From: Sepioteuthis lessoniana
Lineage: Eukaryota; Mollusca; Cephalopoda; Myopsida; Loliginidae
Reading direction: 5' to 3'
Assembly: GCA_963585895.1 (NCBI GenBank)
Contig: OY757947.1
Location: 36,731,950 to 36,795,949, forward strand
Length of the DNA: 64,000 nt
Part shown: one piece after another, positions 42,661 to 56,190 of the stretch
How positions within the stretch are numbered: the first letter of the stretch is position 1
How the letters are laid out: every line of letters begins with the position of its first letter
Translations under genes and position numbers: made by a program
The notes under the pieces: model-generated
Seen by the model: only the letters and a program-made list of their open reading frames with translations
The model's database searches: none
Told to the model about the DNA's origin: nothing

Positions 42661-44089
42661 CTTCATAGATACAAATCCACCGCGCGTTGGTATAATCCTA
42701 ACTTCATCGGTAAATGTAAATTTCCATAGCGCATCTCTTATTCATCTCCCTAGGTACAAATCCACTGCATGTTGGTATAATCCAAACTTCTTCGGTAAAT
42801 GTAAATTTCCATTCTGTATCTTTTATTCATCTCCCTAGGTACAAATCAACCGAGCGTTGGTATAATCCAAACTTCTTCGGTAAATGTAGATTTCCATTCT
42901 GCATCTTTTATTCATCTCCCTAGGTAAAAATCTACTGCGCGTTGGTATAATCCAAACTTCTTCAGTAAATATAAATTTCCATTGCGCATCTCTTATTCAT
43001 CTCCCTAGGTACAAATCCACCGCGCGTTGGTATAATCCTAACTTCTTCAGTAAATGTAAATTTCCATTCTGCATCTTTTATTCATCTTCATAGGTACAAA
43101 TCCATCGCGCGTTGGTATAATCCAAACTTCTTCGGTAAATGTAAATTTCCATTCTGCATCTTTTATTCATCTTCATAGGTACAAATCCACCGCGCGTTGG
43201 TATAATCCAAACTTCTTTGGTAAATGTAAATTTCCATTCTGCATCTCTTATTCATCTTCAGAGGTACAAATCCACCGCGCGTTGGTATAATCCAAACTTC
43301 TTCGGTAAATGTAAATTTCCATTCTGCATCTTTTATTCATCTTCATAGTTACAAATACCACCGCGCGTTGCTATAATATAAACTTCTTCGGTAAATATAA
43401 ATTTCCATTCTGCATCTTTTATTCATCTTCATAGGTACAAATCCACCGCGCGTTGGTATAATCCAAACTTCTTCGGTAAATGTAAATTTCCATTCTGCAT
43501 CTTTTATTCATCTCCCTAGGTACAAATCCACCGCGCGTTGGTATAATCCAAACTTCTTCGGTAAATGTAAATTTCCATTGCTCATCTCTTATTCATCTCC
43601 CTAGGTACAAATCCACCACGCGTTGGTATAATCAAAACTTCTTCGGTTAATGTAAATTTCCATTCTGCATCATTTATTCATCTTCATAGGTACAAATCCA
43701 CCGCGCGTTGGTATAATCCAAACTTCTTGGGGAAATGTAAGTTTCCCTCGTGCATCTTTTATTCATCTTCATATGTACAAATCCACCGCGCGTTGTTATA
43801 ATCCAAACTTCTTCGGTAAATGTAAATTTCCATTCTGCATCTTTTATTCATCTTCATAGGTACAAATCCACCGCGCGTTGGTATAATCCAAACTTCTTCG
43901 GTAAATGAAAATTTCCTTTCTGCATCTTTTATTCATCTTCATAGGTACAAATCCACCGCGTGTTGGTATAATCCAAACTTCTTCGGTAAATGTAAATTTC
44001 CATTCTGCATCTTTTATTCATCTTTATAGGTACAAATCCACCGCGCATTGGTATTTTCCAAACAACTTCGGTAAATGTAAATTTCCATT

Positions 44090-47000
44090 CTGCATCTTTC
44101 ATTCATCTTCATAGGTACAAATCCACCGCGCGTTGGTATAATCCAAACTTCTATGGTAAATGTAAATTTCCATTGCGCATCTCTTATTCATCTCCCTACG
44201 TACAAATCCTCCGTGCGTTGGTATAATCCAAACTTCTTCGGTAGATGTAAATTTCCATTCTGCATCTCTTATACATCTCCCTAGGTACAAATCCACCGCG
44301 CGTTGGTATAATCCAAACTTCTTCGGTAAATATAAATTTCCATTCTGCATCTTTTATTCATCTTCATAGGTACAAATCCAGCGCGCGTTGGTATAATCCA
44401 AACATCTTCGGTAAATGTAAATTTCCATTTCTCATCTTTTATTCATCTCCCTAGGTACAAATCCACCGCGCGTTGGTATAATCCAAACTTCTTCGGTAAA
44501 TGTAAATTTCCATTCTGCATCTCTTATTCATTTTCAAAGGTACAAATCCACCGCGCGTTGGTATAATCCAAACTTCTTCGGTAAATGTAAATTTCCATTC
44601 TGCATCTTTTATTCATCTCCCTAGGTACAAATCCACCGCGCGTTGGTATAATCCAAACTTCTTCGGTAAATGTAAATTTCCATTCTGCATCTTTTATTCA
44701 TCTCCCTAGGCACAAATCCACCGCGCGTTGGTATAATCCAAACTTCTTCGGTAAACGTAAATTTCCATTGCGCATCTCTTATTCATCTCCCTACGTTCAA
44801 ATCCACCGCGCGTTGGTATAATCCAAACTTCGTCGGTAAATGTAAATTTCCATTCTGCATCTCTACTTCATCTTCATAGGTACAAATCCACCGCGCGTTG
44901 GTATAATCCAAACTTCTCCGGTAAATGTATATTTCCATTCTGCACATCTTATTCATCTTCATAGGTACAAATCCACCGCGCGTTGATATAATCCAAACCT
45001 CTTCGGTATATGTAAATTTCCATTCTGCATCTTTTATTCATCTCCCTAGGTACAAATCCACCGCGCGTTGGTATAATCCAAACTTCTTCGGTAAATGTAA
45101 ATTTCCATTGCGCATCTCTTATTCATCTCCCTAGGTACAAATCCACCGCGCGTTGGTATAATCCAAACTTCTTCGGTAAATGTAAATTTCCATTCTGCAT
45201 CTCTTATTCATCTTCATAAGTACAAATCAACCGCACGTTGGTATAATCCAAACTTCTTCGGTAAATGTAAATTTACATTGCGCATCTCTTATTCATTTCC
45301 CTACGTACAAATCCACCGCGCGTTGGTATAATCCAAACTTCTTCGGTAAATGTAAATTTCCATTCTGCATCTCTACTTCATCTTCATAGGTACAAATCCA
45401 CCGCGCGTTGGTATAATCAAAACTTCTTCGGTAAATGTAAATTTCCATTCTGCATCTTTTATTCATCTTTATAGGTACAAATCCACCGCGCGTTGGTATA
45501 ATCCAAACTTCTCCGGTAAATGTATATTTCCATTCTGCACATCTTATTCATCTTCATAGGTACAAATCCACCGCGCGTTGATATAATCCAAACCTCTTCG
45601 GTAAATGTAAATTTCCATTCTGCATCTTTTATTCATCTCCCTAGGTACAAATCAACCGCGCGTTGGTATAATCCAAACTTCTTCGGTAAATATAAATTTC
45701 CATTGCGCATCTCTTATTCATCTCCCTAGGTAAAAATCCACCGTGCGTTGGTATAATCCAAAATTCTTCGGTAAATGTAAATTTCCATTCTGCATCTTTT
45801 ATTCATCTTTATAGGTACAAATCCACCGCGCATTGGTATTTTCCAAACAACTTCGGTAAATGTAAATTTCCATTCTGCATCTTTTATTCATCTTCATAGG
45901 TACAAATCCACCGCGCGTTGGTATAATCCAAACTTCTATGGTAAATGTAAATTTCCATTGCGCATCTCTTATTCATCTCCCTACGTACAAATCCTCCGCG
46001 CGTTGGTATAATCCAAACTTCTTCGGTAGATGTAAATTTCCATTCTGCATCTCTTATACATCTCCCTAGGTACAAATCCACCGCGCGTTGGTATAATCCA
46101 AACTTCTTCGGTAAATGTAAATTTCCATTCTGCATCTTTTATTCATCTTCATAGGTACAAATCCAGCGCGCTTGGTATAATCCAAACATCTTCGGTAAAT
46201 GTAAATTTCCATTTCTCATCTTTTATTCATCTCCCTAGGTACAAATCCACCGCGCGTTGGTATAATCCAAACTTCTTCGGTAAATGTAAATTTCCATTCT
46301 GCATCTCTTATTCATTTTCAAAGGTACAAATCCACCGCGCGTTGGTATAATCCAAACTTCTTCGGTAAATGTAAATTTCCATTCTGCATCTTTTATTCAT
46401 CTCCCTAGGTACAAATCCACCGCGCGTTGGTATAATCCAAACTTCTTCGGTAAATGTAAATTTCCATTCTGCATCTTTTATTCATCTCCCTAGGCACAAA
46501 TCCACCGCGCGTTGGTATAATCCAAACTTCTTCGGTAAACGTAAATTTCCATTGCGCATCTCTTATTCATCTCCCTACGTTCAAATCCACCGCGCGTTGG
46601 TATAATCCAAACTTCGTCGGTAAATGTAAATTTCCATTCTGCATCTCTACTTCATCTTCATAGGTACAAATCCACCGCGCGTTGGTATAATCCAAACTTC
46701 TCCGGTAAATGTATATTTCCATTCTGCACATCTTATTCATCTTCATAGGTACAAATCCACCGCGCGTTGGTATAATCTAAACTTCTTCGGTAAATGTAAA
46801 TTTCCATTCTGCATCTCTTATTCATCTTCATAAGTACAAATCAACCGCACGTTGGTATAATCCAAACTTCTTCGGTAAATGTAAATTTACATTGCGCATC
46901 TCTTATTCATCTCCCTACGTACAAATCCACCGCGCGTTGGTATAATCCAAACTTCTTCGGTAAATGTAAATTTCCATTCTGCATCTCTACTTCATCTTCA

Positions 47001-47530
47001 TAGGTACAAATCCACCGCGCGTTGGTATAATCAAAACTTCTTCGGTAAATGTAAATTTCCATTCTGCATCTTTTATTCATCTTTATAGGTACAAATCCAC
47101 CGCGCGTTGGTATAATCCAAACTTCTCCGGTAAATGTATATTTCCATTCTGCACATCTTATTCATCTTCATAGGTACAAATCCACCGCGCGTTGATATAA
47201 TCCAAACCTCTTCGGTAAATGTAAATTTCCATTCTGCATCTTTTATTCATCTCCCTAGGTACAAATCAACCGCGCGTTGGTATAATCCAAACTTCTTCGG
47301 TAAATATAAATTTCCATTGCGCATCTCTTATTCATCTCCCTAGGTACAAATCCACCGCGCGTTGGTATAATCCAAACTTCTTCGGTAAATGTAAATTTCC
47401 ATTCTGCATCTTTTATTCATCTTCATAGGTAAAAATCCACCGCGTGTTGGTATAATCAAACTTCTTCGGTAAATGTAAATTTCCATTCTGCATCTTTTAT
47501 TCATCTTCATAGGTACAAATCCACCGCGCG
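44090..47530. repeat. Nested 21- and 19-unit satellite duplications
   Basis: The run with TCTATGGTAAATG and CTCCCTACGTACAAATCCTC at 44,099-44,350 recurs at 45,884-46,135 (offset 1,785 bases, 21 units) and again at 51,234. The variant GTATATTTCCATTCTGCACA recurs at 44,925, 45,520, 46,710 and 47,134. Confidence 0.85.
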
Positions 47531-50500
47531 TTGGTATAATCCAAACTTCTTCGGTAAATGTAAATTTCCATTCTGCATCTCTTATTCATCTTCAGGGGTA
47601 CAAATCCACCGCGCGTTGGTATAATCCAAACTTCTTCGGTAAAAGTAAATTTCCATTCTGCATCTTTTATTCATCTCCCTAGGCACAAATCCACCGCGCG
47701 TTGGTATAATCCAAACTTCTTCGGTAAATGTATATTTCCATTGCGCATCTCTTATTCATCTCCCTAGGTACAAATCCACCGCGCGTTGGTATAATCCAAA
47801 CTTCTTCGTTAAATGTAAATTTCCATTCTGCATCTCTTATTCAGCTTCGTAGGTACAAATCCACCGCACGTTGGTATAATCCAAACTTCTTCGGTAAATG
47901 TAAATTTTCATTCTGCATCTTTTATTCATCTTCATAGGTTCAAATCCACCGCGCGTTGGTATAATCCAAACTTCTTCGGTAAATGTAAATTTTCCATTCT
48001 GCATCTCTTATTCATCTTCATACGTACAAATCCACCGCGCGTTGGTATAATCCAAACTTCTTCGGTAAATGTAAATTTCCATTCTGCCTCTTTTATTCAT
48101 CTCCCTGGGTACAAATCCACCGCGCATTGGTATAATCCAAACTTCTTCGGTAAATGTAAATTTCCATTGCGCATCTCTTATTCATCTCCCTACGTACAAA
48201 TCCTCCGCGCGTTGGTATAATCCAAACTTCTTCGGTAGATTTAAATTTCCATTCTGCATCTCTTATTCATCTCCCTAGGTACAAATCCACCACGCGTTGG
48301 TATAATCCAAACTTCTTCGGTAAATGTAAATTTCCATTCTGCATCTCTTATTCATCTTCATAGGTACAAATCCACCGCGCGTTGGTATAATCCAAACTTC
48401 TTCGGTAAATGTAAATTTCCATTCTGCATCTTTTATTCATCTCCCTAGGTACAAATCCACCGCGCGTTGGTATAATCCAAACTTCTTCGGTAAATGTAAA
48501 TTTCCATTCTGCATCTCTTATTCATTTTCAAAGGTACAAATCCACCGCGCGTTGGTATAATCCAAACTTCTTCGGTAAATGTAAATTTCCATTCTGCATC
48601 TTTTATTCATCTCCCTAGGTACAAATCCACCGTGCGTTGGTATAATCCAAACTTCTTCGGTAAATGTAAATTTCCATTCTGCATCTTTTATTCATCTCCC
48701 TAGGCACAAATCACTCGCGCGTTGGTATAATCAAAACTTCTTCGGTAAATGTATATTTCCATTGCGCATCTCTTATTCATCTCCCTAGGTACAAATCCAC
48801 CGCGCGTTGGTATAATCCAAACTTCTTCGGTAAATGTAAATTTCCATTCTGCATCTCTTATTCATCTTCATAAGTACAAATCCACCGCACGTTGGTATAA
48901 TCCAAACTTCTTCGGTAAATGTAAATTTCCATTGCGCATCTCTTATTCATCTCCCTACGTACAAATCCACCGCGCGTTGGTATAATCCAAACTTCTTCGG
49001 TAAATGTAAATTTCCATTCTGCATCTTTTATTCATCTTCATAGGTAAAAATTCACCGCGCGTTGGTATAATCCAAACTTCTACGGTAAATGTAAATTTCC
49101 ATTCTGCATCTTTTATTCATCTTAATAGGTACAAATCCAACGCGTTGGTATAATCCAAACTTTTTCGGTAAATGTAAATTTCCATTCTGCATCTTTTATT
49201 CATCTTCATAGGTACAAATCCACCGCGCGTTGGTATAATCCAAACTTCTTCGGTAAATGTAAATTTCCATTCTGCATCTCTTATTCATCTTAAGGGGTAC
49301 AAATCCACCGCGCGTTGGTATAATCCAAACTTCTTCGGTAAATGTAAATTTCCATTCTGCATCTTTTATTGTTCTTCATAGGTACAAATCCACCGTGCGT
49401 TGGTATAATCCAAACTTCTTCGGTAAATGTAAATTTCCATTCTGCATCTTTCATTCATCTCCCTAGGTACAAATCCACCGCACGTTGGTATAATCCAAAC
49501 ATCTTCGGTAAATGTAAATTTCCATTCTGCATCTTTTATTCATCTCCCTAGGCACAAATCACTCGCGCGTTGGTATAATCAAAACTTCTTCGGTAAATGT
49601 AAATTTCCATTCTGCATCTTTTATTCATCTTCATAAGTACAAATCCACCGCACGTTGGTATAATCCAAACTTCTTCGGTAAATGTAAATTTCCATTGCGC
49701 ATCTCTTATTCATCTCCCTACGTACAAATCCACCGCGCGTTGGTATAATCCAAACTTCTTCGGTAAATGTAAATTTCCATTCTGCATCTTTTATTCATCT
49801 TCATAGGTAAAAATCCACCGCACGTTGGTATAATCCAAACTTCTTCGGTAAATGTAAATTTCCATTCTGCATCTTTTATTCATCTTCATAGGTACAAATC
49901 CAACGCGTTGGTATAATCCAAACTTTTTCGGTAAATGTAAATTTCCATTCTGCATCTTTTATTCATCTTCATAGGTACAAATCCACCGCGCGTTGGTATA
50001 ATCCAAACATCTTCGGTAAATGTAAATTTCCATTCTGCATCTCTTATTCATCTTCAGGGGTACAAATCCACCGCGCGTTGGTATAATCCAAACTTCTTCG
50101 GTAAATGTAAATTTCCATTCTGCATCTTTTATTCATCTTCATAGGTAAAAATCCACCGCGCGTTGGTATAATCCAAACTTCTTCGGTAAATGTATATTTC
50201 CATTGCGCATCTCTTATTCATCTCCCTAGGTACAAATCCACCGCGCGTTGGTATAATCCAAACTTCTTCGGGAAATGTAAATTACCATTTTGCATCTTTT
50301 ATTCATCTCCATAGGTACAAATTTACCGCGCGTTGGTATAATGCAAACTTCTTCGGTAAATGTAAATTTCCATTCTGCATCTTTTATTCTTCTTCATAGG
50401 TACAAATCCACCGCGCGTTTGTATAATCCAAACTTCTTCGGTAAATGTAAATTTCCATTCTGCATCTTTTATTCATCTCCCTAGGTACAAATCCACCGCG

Positions 50501-53500
50501 CGTTGGTATAATCCAAACTTCTTCGGTAAATGTAAATTTCCATTGCGCATCTCTTATTCATCTCCCTATGTACAAATCCTTCGCGCGTTGGTTTAATCCA
50601 AATTTCTTCGGTAAATGTAAATTTCCATTCTGCATCTTTTATTCATCTTCATAGGTACAAATCCTTCGCGCGTTGGTTTAATCCAAATTTCTTCGGTAAA
50701 TGTAAATTTCCATTCTGCATCTTTTATTCATCTTCATAGGTACAAATCCACTGCGCGTTGGTATACTCCAAACTTCTTCGGTAACTGTAAATTTCCATTT
50801 TGCATCTTTTATTCATCTTTATAGGTACAAATCCACCGCGCGTTGGTATAATCCAAACTTCTCCGGTAAATGTATATTTCCATTCTGCACATCTTATTCA
50901 TCTTCATAGGTACAAATCCACCGCGCGTTGATATAATCCAAACCTCTTCGGTAAATGTAAATTTCCATTCTGCATCTTTTATTCATCTCCCTAGGTACAA
51001 ATCAACCGCGCGTTGGTATAATCCAAACTTCTTCGGTAAATATAAATTTCCATTGCGCATCTCTTATTCATCTCCCTAGGTAAAAATCCACCGTGCGTTG
51101 GTATAATCCAAAATTCTTCGGTAAATGTAAATTTCCATTCTGCATCTTTTATTCATCTTTATAGGTACAAATCCACCGCGCATTGGTATTTTCCAAACAA
51201 CTTCGGTAAATGTAAATTTCCATTCTGCATCTTTTATTCATCTTCATAGGTACAAATCCACCGCGCGTTGGTATAATCCAAACTTCTATGGTAAATGTAA
51301 ATTTCCATTGCGCATCTCTTATTCATCTCCCTACGTACAAATCCTCCGCGCGTTGGTATAATCCAAACTTCTTCGGTAGATGTAAATTTCCATTCTGCAT
51401 CTCTTATACATCTCCCTAGGTACAAATCCACCGCGCGTTGGTATAATCCAAACTTCTTCGGTAAATGTAAATTTCCATTCTGCATCTTTTATTCATCTTC
51501 ATAGGTACAAATCCAGCGCGCGTTGGTATAATCCAAACAACTTCGGTAAATCTAAATTTCCATTTCTCATCTTTTATTCATCTCCCTAGGTACAAATCCA
51601 CCGCGCGTTGGTATAATCCAAACTTCTTCGGTAAATGTAAATTTCCATTCTGCATCTCTTATTCATTTTCAAAGGTACAAATCCACCGCGCGTTGGTATA
51701 AACCAAACTTCTTCGGTAAATGTAAATTTCCATTCTGCATCTTTTATTCATCTCCCTAGGCACAAATCCACCGCGCGTTGGTATAATCCAAACTTCTTCG
51801 GTAAACGTAAATTTCCATTGCGCATCTCTTATTCATCTCCCTACGTTCAAATCCACCGCGCGTTGGTATAATCCAAACTTCGTCGGTAAATGTAAATTTC
51901 CATTCTGCATCTCTACTTCATCTTCATAGGTACAAATCCACCGCGCGTTGGTATAATCCAAACTTCTCCGGTAAATGTATATTTCCATTCTGCACATCTT
52001 ATTCATCTTCATAGGTACAAATCCACCGCGCGTTGGTATAATCTAAACTTCTTCGGTAAATGTAAATTTCCATTCTGCATCTCTTATTCATCTTCATAAG
52101 TACAAATCAACCGCACGTTGGTATAATCCAAACTTCTTCGGTAAATGTAAATTTACATTGCGCATCTCTTATTCATCTCCCTACGTACAAATCCACCGCG
52201 CGTTGGTATAATCCAAACTTCTTCGGTAAATGTAAATTTCCATTCTGCATCTCTACTTCATCTTCATAGGTACAAATCCACCGCGCGTTGGTATAATCAA
52301 AACTTCTTCGGTAAATGTAAATTTCCATTCTGCATCTTTTATTCATCTTTATAGGTACAAATCCACCGCGCGTTGGTATAATCCAAACTTCTCCGGTAAA
52401 TGTATATTTCCATTCTGCACATCTTATTCATCTTCATAGGTACAAATCCACCGCGCGTTGATATAATCCAAACCTCTTCGGTAAATGTAAATTTCCATTC
52501 TGCATCTTTTATTCATCTCCCTAGGTACAAATCAACCGCGCGTTGGTATAATCCAAACTTCTTCGGTAAATATAAATTTCCATTGCGCATCTCTTATTCA
52601 TCTCCCTAGGTACAAATCCACCGCGCGTTGGTATAATCCAAACTTCTTCGGTAAATGTAAATTTCCATTCTGCATCTTTTATTCATCTTCATAGGTAAAA
52701 ATCCACCGCGTGTTGGTATAATCAAACTTCTTCGGTAAATGTAAATTTCCATTCTGCATCTTTTATTCATCTTCATAGGTACAAATCCAACGCGTTGGTA
52801 TAATCCAAACTTTTTCGGTAAATGTAAATTTCCATTCTGCATCTTTTATTCATCTTCATAGGTACAAATCCACCGCGCGTTGGTATAATCCAAACTTCTT
52901 CGGTAAATGTAAATTTCCATTCTGCATCTCTTATTCATCTTCAGGGGTACAAATCCACCGCGCGTTGGTATAATCCAAACTTCTTCGGTAAAAGTAAATT
53001 TCCATTCTGCATCTTTTATTCATCTCCCTAGGCACAAATCCACCGCGCGTTGGTATAATCCAAACTTCTTCGGTAAATGTATATTTCCATTGCGCATCTC
53101 TTATTCATCTCCCTAGGTACAAATCCACCGCGCGTTGGTATAATCCAAACTTCTTCGTTAAATGTAAATTTCCATTCTGCATCTCTTATTCAGCTTCGTA
53201 GGTACAAATCCACCGCACGTTGGTATAATCCAATCTTCTTCGGTAAATGTAAATTTTCATTCTGCATCTTTTATTCATCTTCATAGGTTCAAATCCACCG
53301 CGCGTTGGTATAATCCAAACTTCTTCGGTAAATGTAAATTTTCCATTCTGCATCTCTTATTCATCTTCATACGTACAAATCCACCGCGCGTTGGTATAAT
53401 CCAAACTTCTTCGGTAAATGTAAATTTCCATTCTGCCTCTTTTATTCATCTCCCTGGGTACAAATCCACCGCGCATTGGTATAATCCAAACTTCTTCGGT

Positions 53501-56190
53501 AAATGTAAATTTCCATTGCGCATCTCTTATTCATCTCCCTACGTACAAATCCTCCGCGCGTTGGTATAATCCAAACTTCTTCGGTAGATTTAAATTTCCA
53601 TTCTGCATCTCTTATTCATCTCCCTAGGTACAAATCCACCACGCGTTGGTATAATCCAAACTTCTTCGGTAAATGTAAATTTCCATTCTGCATCTCTTAT
53701 TCATCTTCATAGGTACAAATCCACCGCGCGTTGGTATAATCCAAACTTCTTCGGTAAATGTAAATTTCCATTCTGCATCTTTTATTCATCTCCCTAGGTA
53801 CAAATCCACCGCGCGTTGGTATAATCCAAACTTCTTCGGTAAATGTAAATTTCCATTCTGCATCTCTTATTCATTTTCAAAGGTACAAATCCACCGCGCG
53901 TTGGTATAATCCAAACTTCTTCGGTAAATGTAAATTTCCATTCTGCATCTTTTATTCATCTCCCTAGGTACAAATCCACCGTGCGTTGGTATAATCCAAA
54001 CTTCTTCGGTAAATGTAAATTTCCATTCTGCATCTTTTATTCATCTCCCTAGGCACAAATCACTCGCGCGTTGGTATAATCAAAACTTCTTCGGTAAATG
54101 TATATTTCCATTGCGCATCTCTTATTCATCTCCCTAGGTACAAATCCACCGCGCGTTGGTATAATCCAAACTTCTTCGGTAAATGTAAATTTCCATTCTG
54201 CATCTCTTATTCATCTTCATAAGTACAAATCCACCGCACGTTGGTATAATCCAAACTTCTTCGGTAAATGTAAATTTCCATTGCGCATCTCTTATTCATC
54301 TCCCTACGTACAAATCCACCGCGCGTTGGTATAATCCAAACTTCTTCGGTAAATGTAAATTTCCATTCTGCATCTTTTATTCATCTTCATAGGTAAAAAT
54401 TCACCGCGCGTTGGTATAATCCAAACTTCTACGGTAAATGTAAATTTCCATTCTGCATCTTTTATTCATCTTAATAGGTACAAATCCAACGCGTTGGTAT
54501 AATCCAAACTTTTTCGGTAAATGTAAATTTCCATTCTGCATCTTTTATTCATCTTCATAGGTACAAATCCACCGCGCGTTGGTATAATCCAAACTTCTTC
54601 GGTAAATGTAAATTTCCATTCTGCATCTCTTATTCATCTTAAGGGGTACAAATCCACCGCGCGTTGGTATAATCCAAACTTCTTCGGTAAATGTAAATTT
54701 CCATTCTGCATCTTTTATTGTTCTTCATAGGTACAAATCCACCGTGCGTTGGTATAATCCAAACTTCTTCGGTAAATGTAAATTTCCATTCTGCATCTTT
54801 CATTCATCTCCCTAGGTACAAATCCACCGCACGTTGGTATAATCCAAACATCTTCGGTAAATGTAAATTTCCATTCTGCATCTTTTATTCATCTCCCTAG
54901 GCACAAATCACTCGCGCGTTGGTATAATCAAAACTTCTTCGGTAAATGTAAATTTCCATTCTGCATCTTTTATTCATCTTCATAAGTACAAATCCACCGC
55001 ACGTTGGTATAATCCAAACTTCTTCGGTAAATGTAAATTTCCATTGCGCATCTCTTATTCATCTCCCTACGTACAAATCCACCGCGCGTTGGTATAATCC
55101 AAACTTCTTCGGTAAATGTAAATTTCCATTCTGCATCTTTTATTCATCTTCATAGGTAAAAATCCACCGCGCGTTGGTATAATCCAAACTTCTTCGGTAA
55201 ATGTAAATTTCCATTCTGCATCTTTTATTCATCTTCATAGGTACAAATCCAACGCGTTGGTATAATCCAAACTTTTTCGGTAAATGTAAATTTCCATTCT
55301 GCATCTTTTATTCATCTTCATAGGTACAAATCCACCGCGCGTTGGTATAATCCAAACTTCTTCGGTAAATGTAAATTTCCATTCTGCATCTCTTATTCAT
55401 CTTCAGGGGTACAAATCCACCGCGCGTTGGTATAATCCAAACTTCTTCGGTAAATGTAAATTTCCATTCTGCATCTTTTATTCATCTTCATAGGTAAAAA
55501 TCCACCGCGCGTTGGTATAATCCAAACTTCTTCGGTAAATGTATATTTCCATTGCGCATCTCTTATTCATCTCCCTAGGTACAAATCCACCGCGCGTTGG
55601 TATAATCCAAACTTCTTCGGGAAATGTAAATTACCATTTTGCATCTTTTATTCATCTCCATAGGTACAAATTTACCGCGCGTTGGTATAATGCAAACTTC
55701 TTCGGTAAATGTAAATTTCCATTCTGCATCTTTTATTCTTCTTCATAGGTACAAATCCACCGCGCGTTTGTATAATCCAAACTTCTTCGGTAAATGTAAA
55801 TTTCCATTCTGCATCTTTTATTCATCTCCCTAGGTACAAATCCACCGCGCGTTGGTATAATCCAAACTTCTTCGGTAAATGTAAATTTCCATTGCGCATC
55901 TCTTATTCATCTCCCTATGTACAAATCCTTCGCGCGTTGGTTTAATCCAAATTTCTTCGGTAAATGTAAATTTCCATTCTGCATCTTTTATTCATCTTCA
56001 TAGGTACAAATCCACTGCGCGTTGGTATACTCCAAACTTCTTCGGTAACTGTAAATTTCCATTCTGCATCTCTTATTCATCTTCATAGGTACAAATCCAC
56101 CGCGCATTGGTATAATCCAAACTTCTTCGGTAAATGTAAATTTCCATTCTGCATCTTTATTCATCTTCATAGGTACAAATCCACCGCGCG
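45480..56190. repeat. Tandem duplication of a 63-unit (5.35 kb) satellite block
   Basis: 45,520, 47,728, 48,749, 49,369 and 50,190 match 50,870, 53,077, 54,098, 54,718 and 55,539 with offsets of 5,349-5,350 bases. Rare variants are carried along, for example TTATTGTTCTTCATAGG, AATCACTCGCGCG and AATCCAACGCGTTGG (a unit four bases short). The copies look nearly identical, so the event is recent relative to the 3.56 kb duplication. One unit with CCTTCGCGCG is present twice at the end of copy 1 and once in copy 2. Confidence 0.9.
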
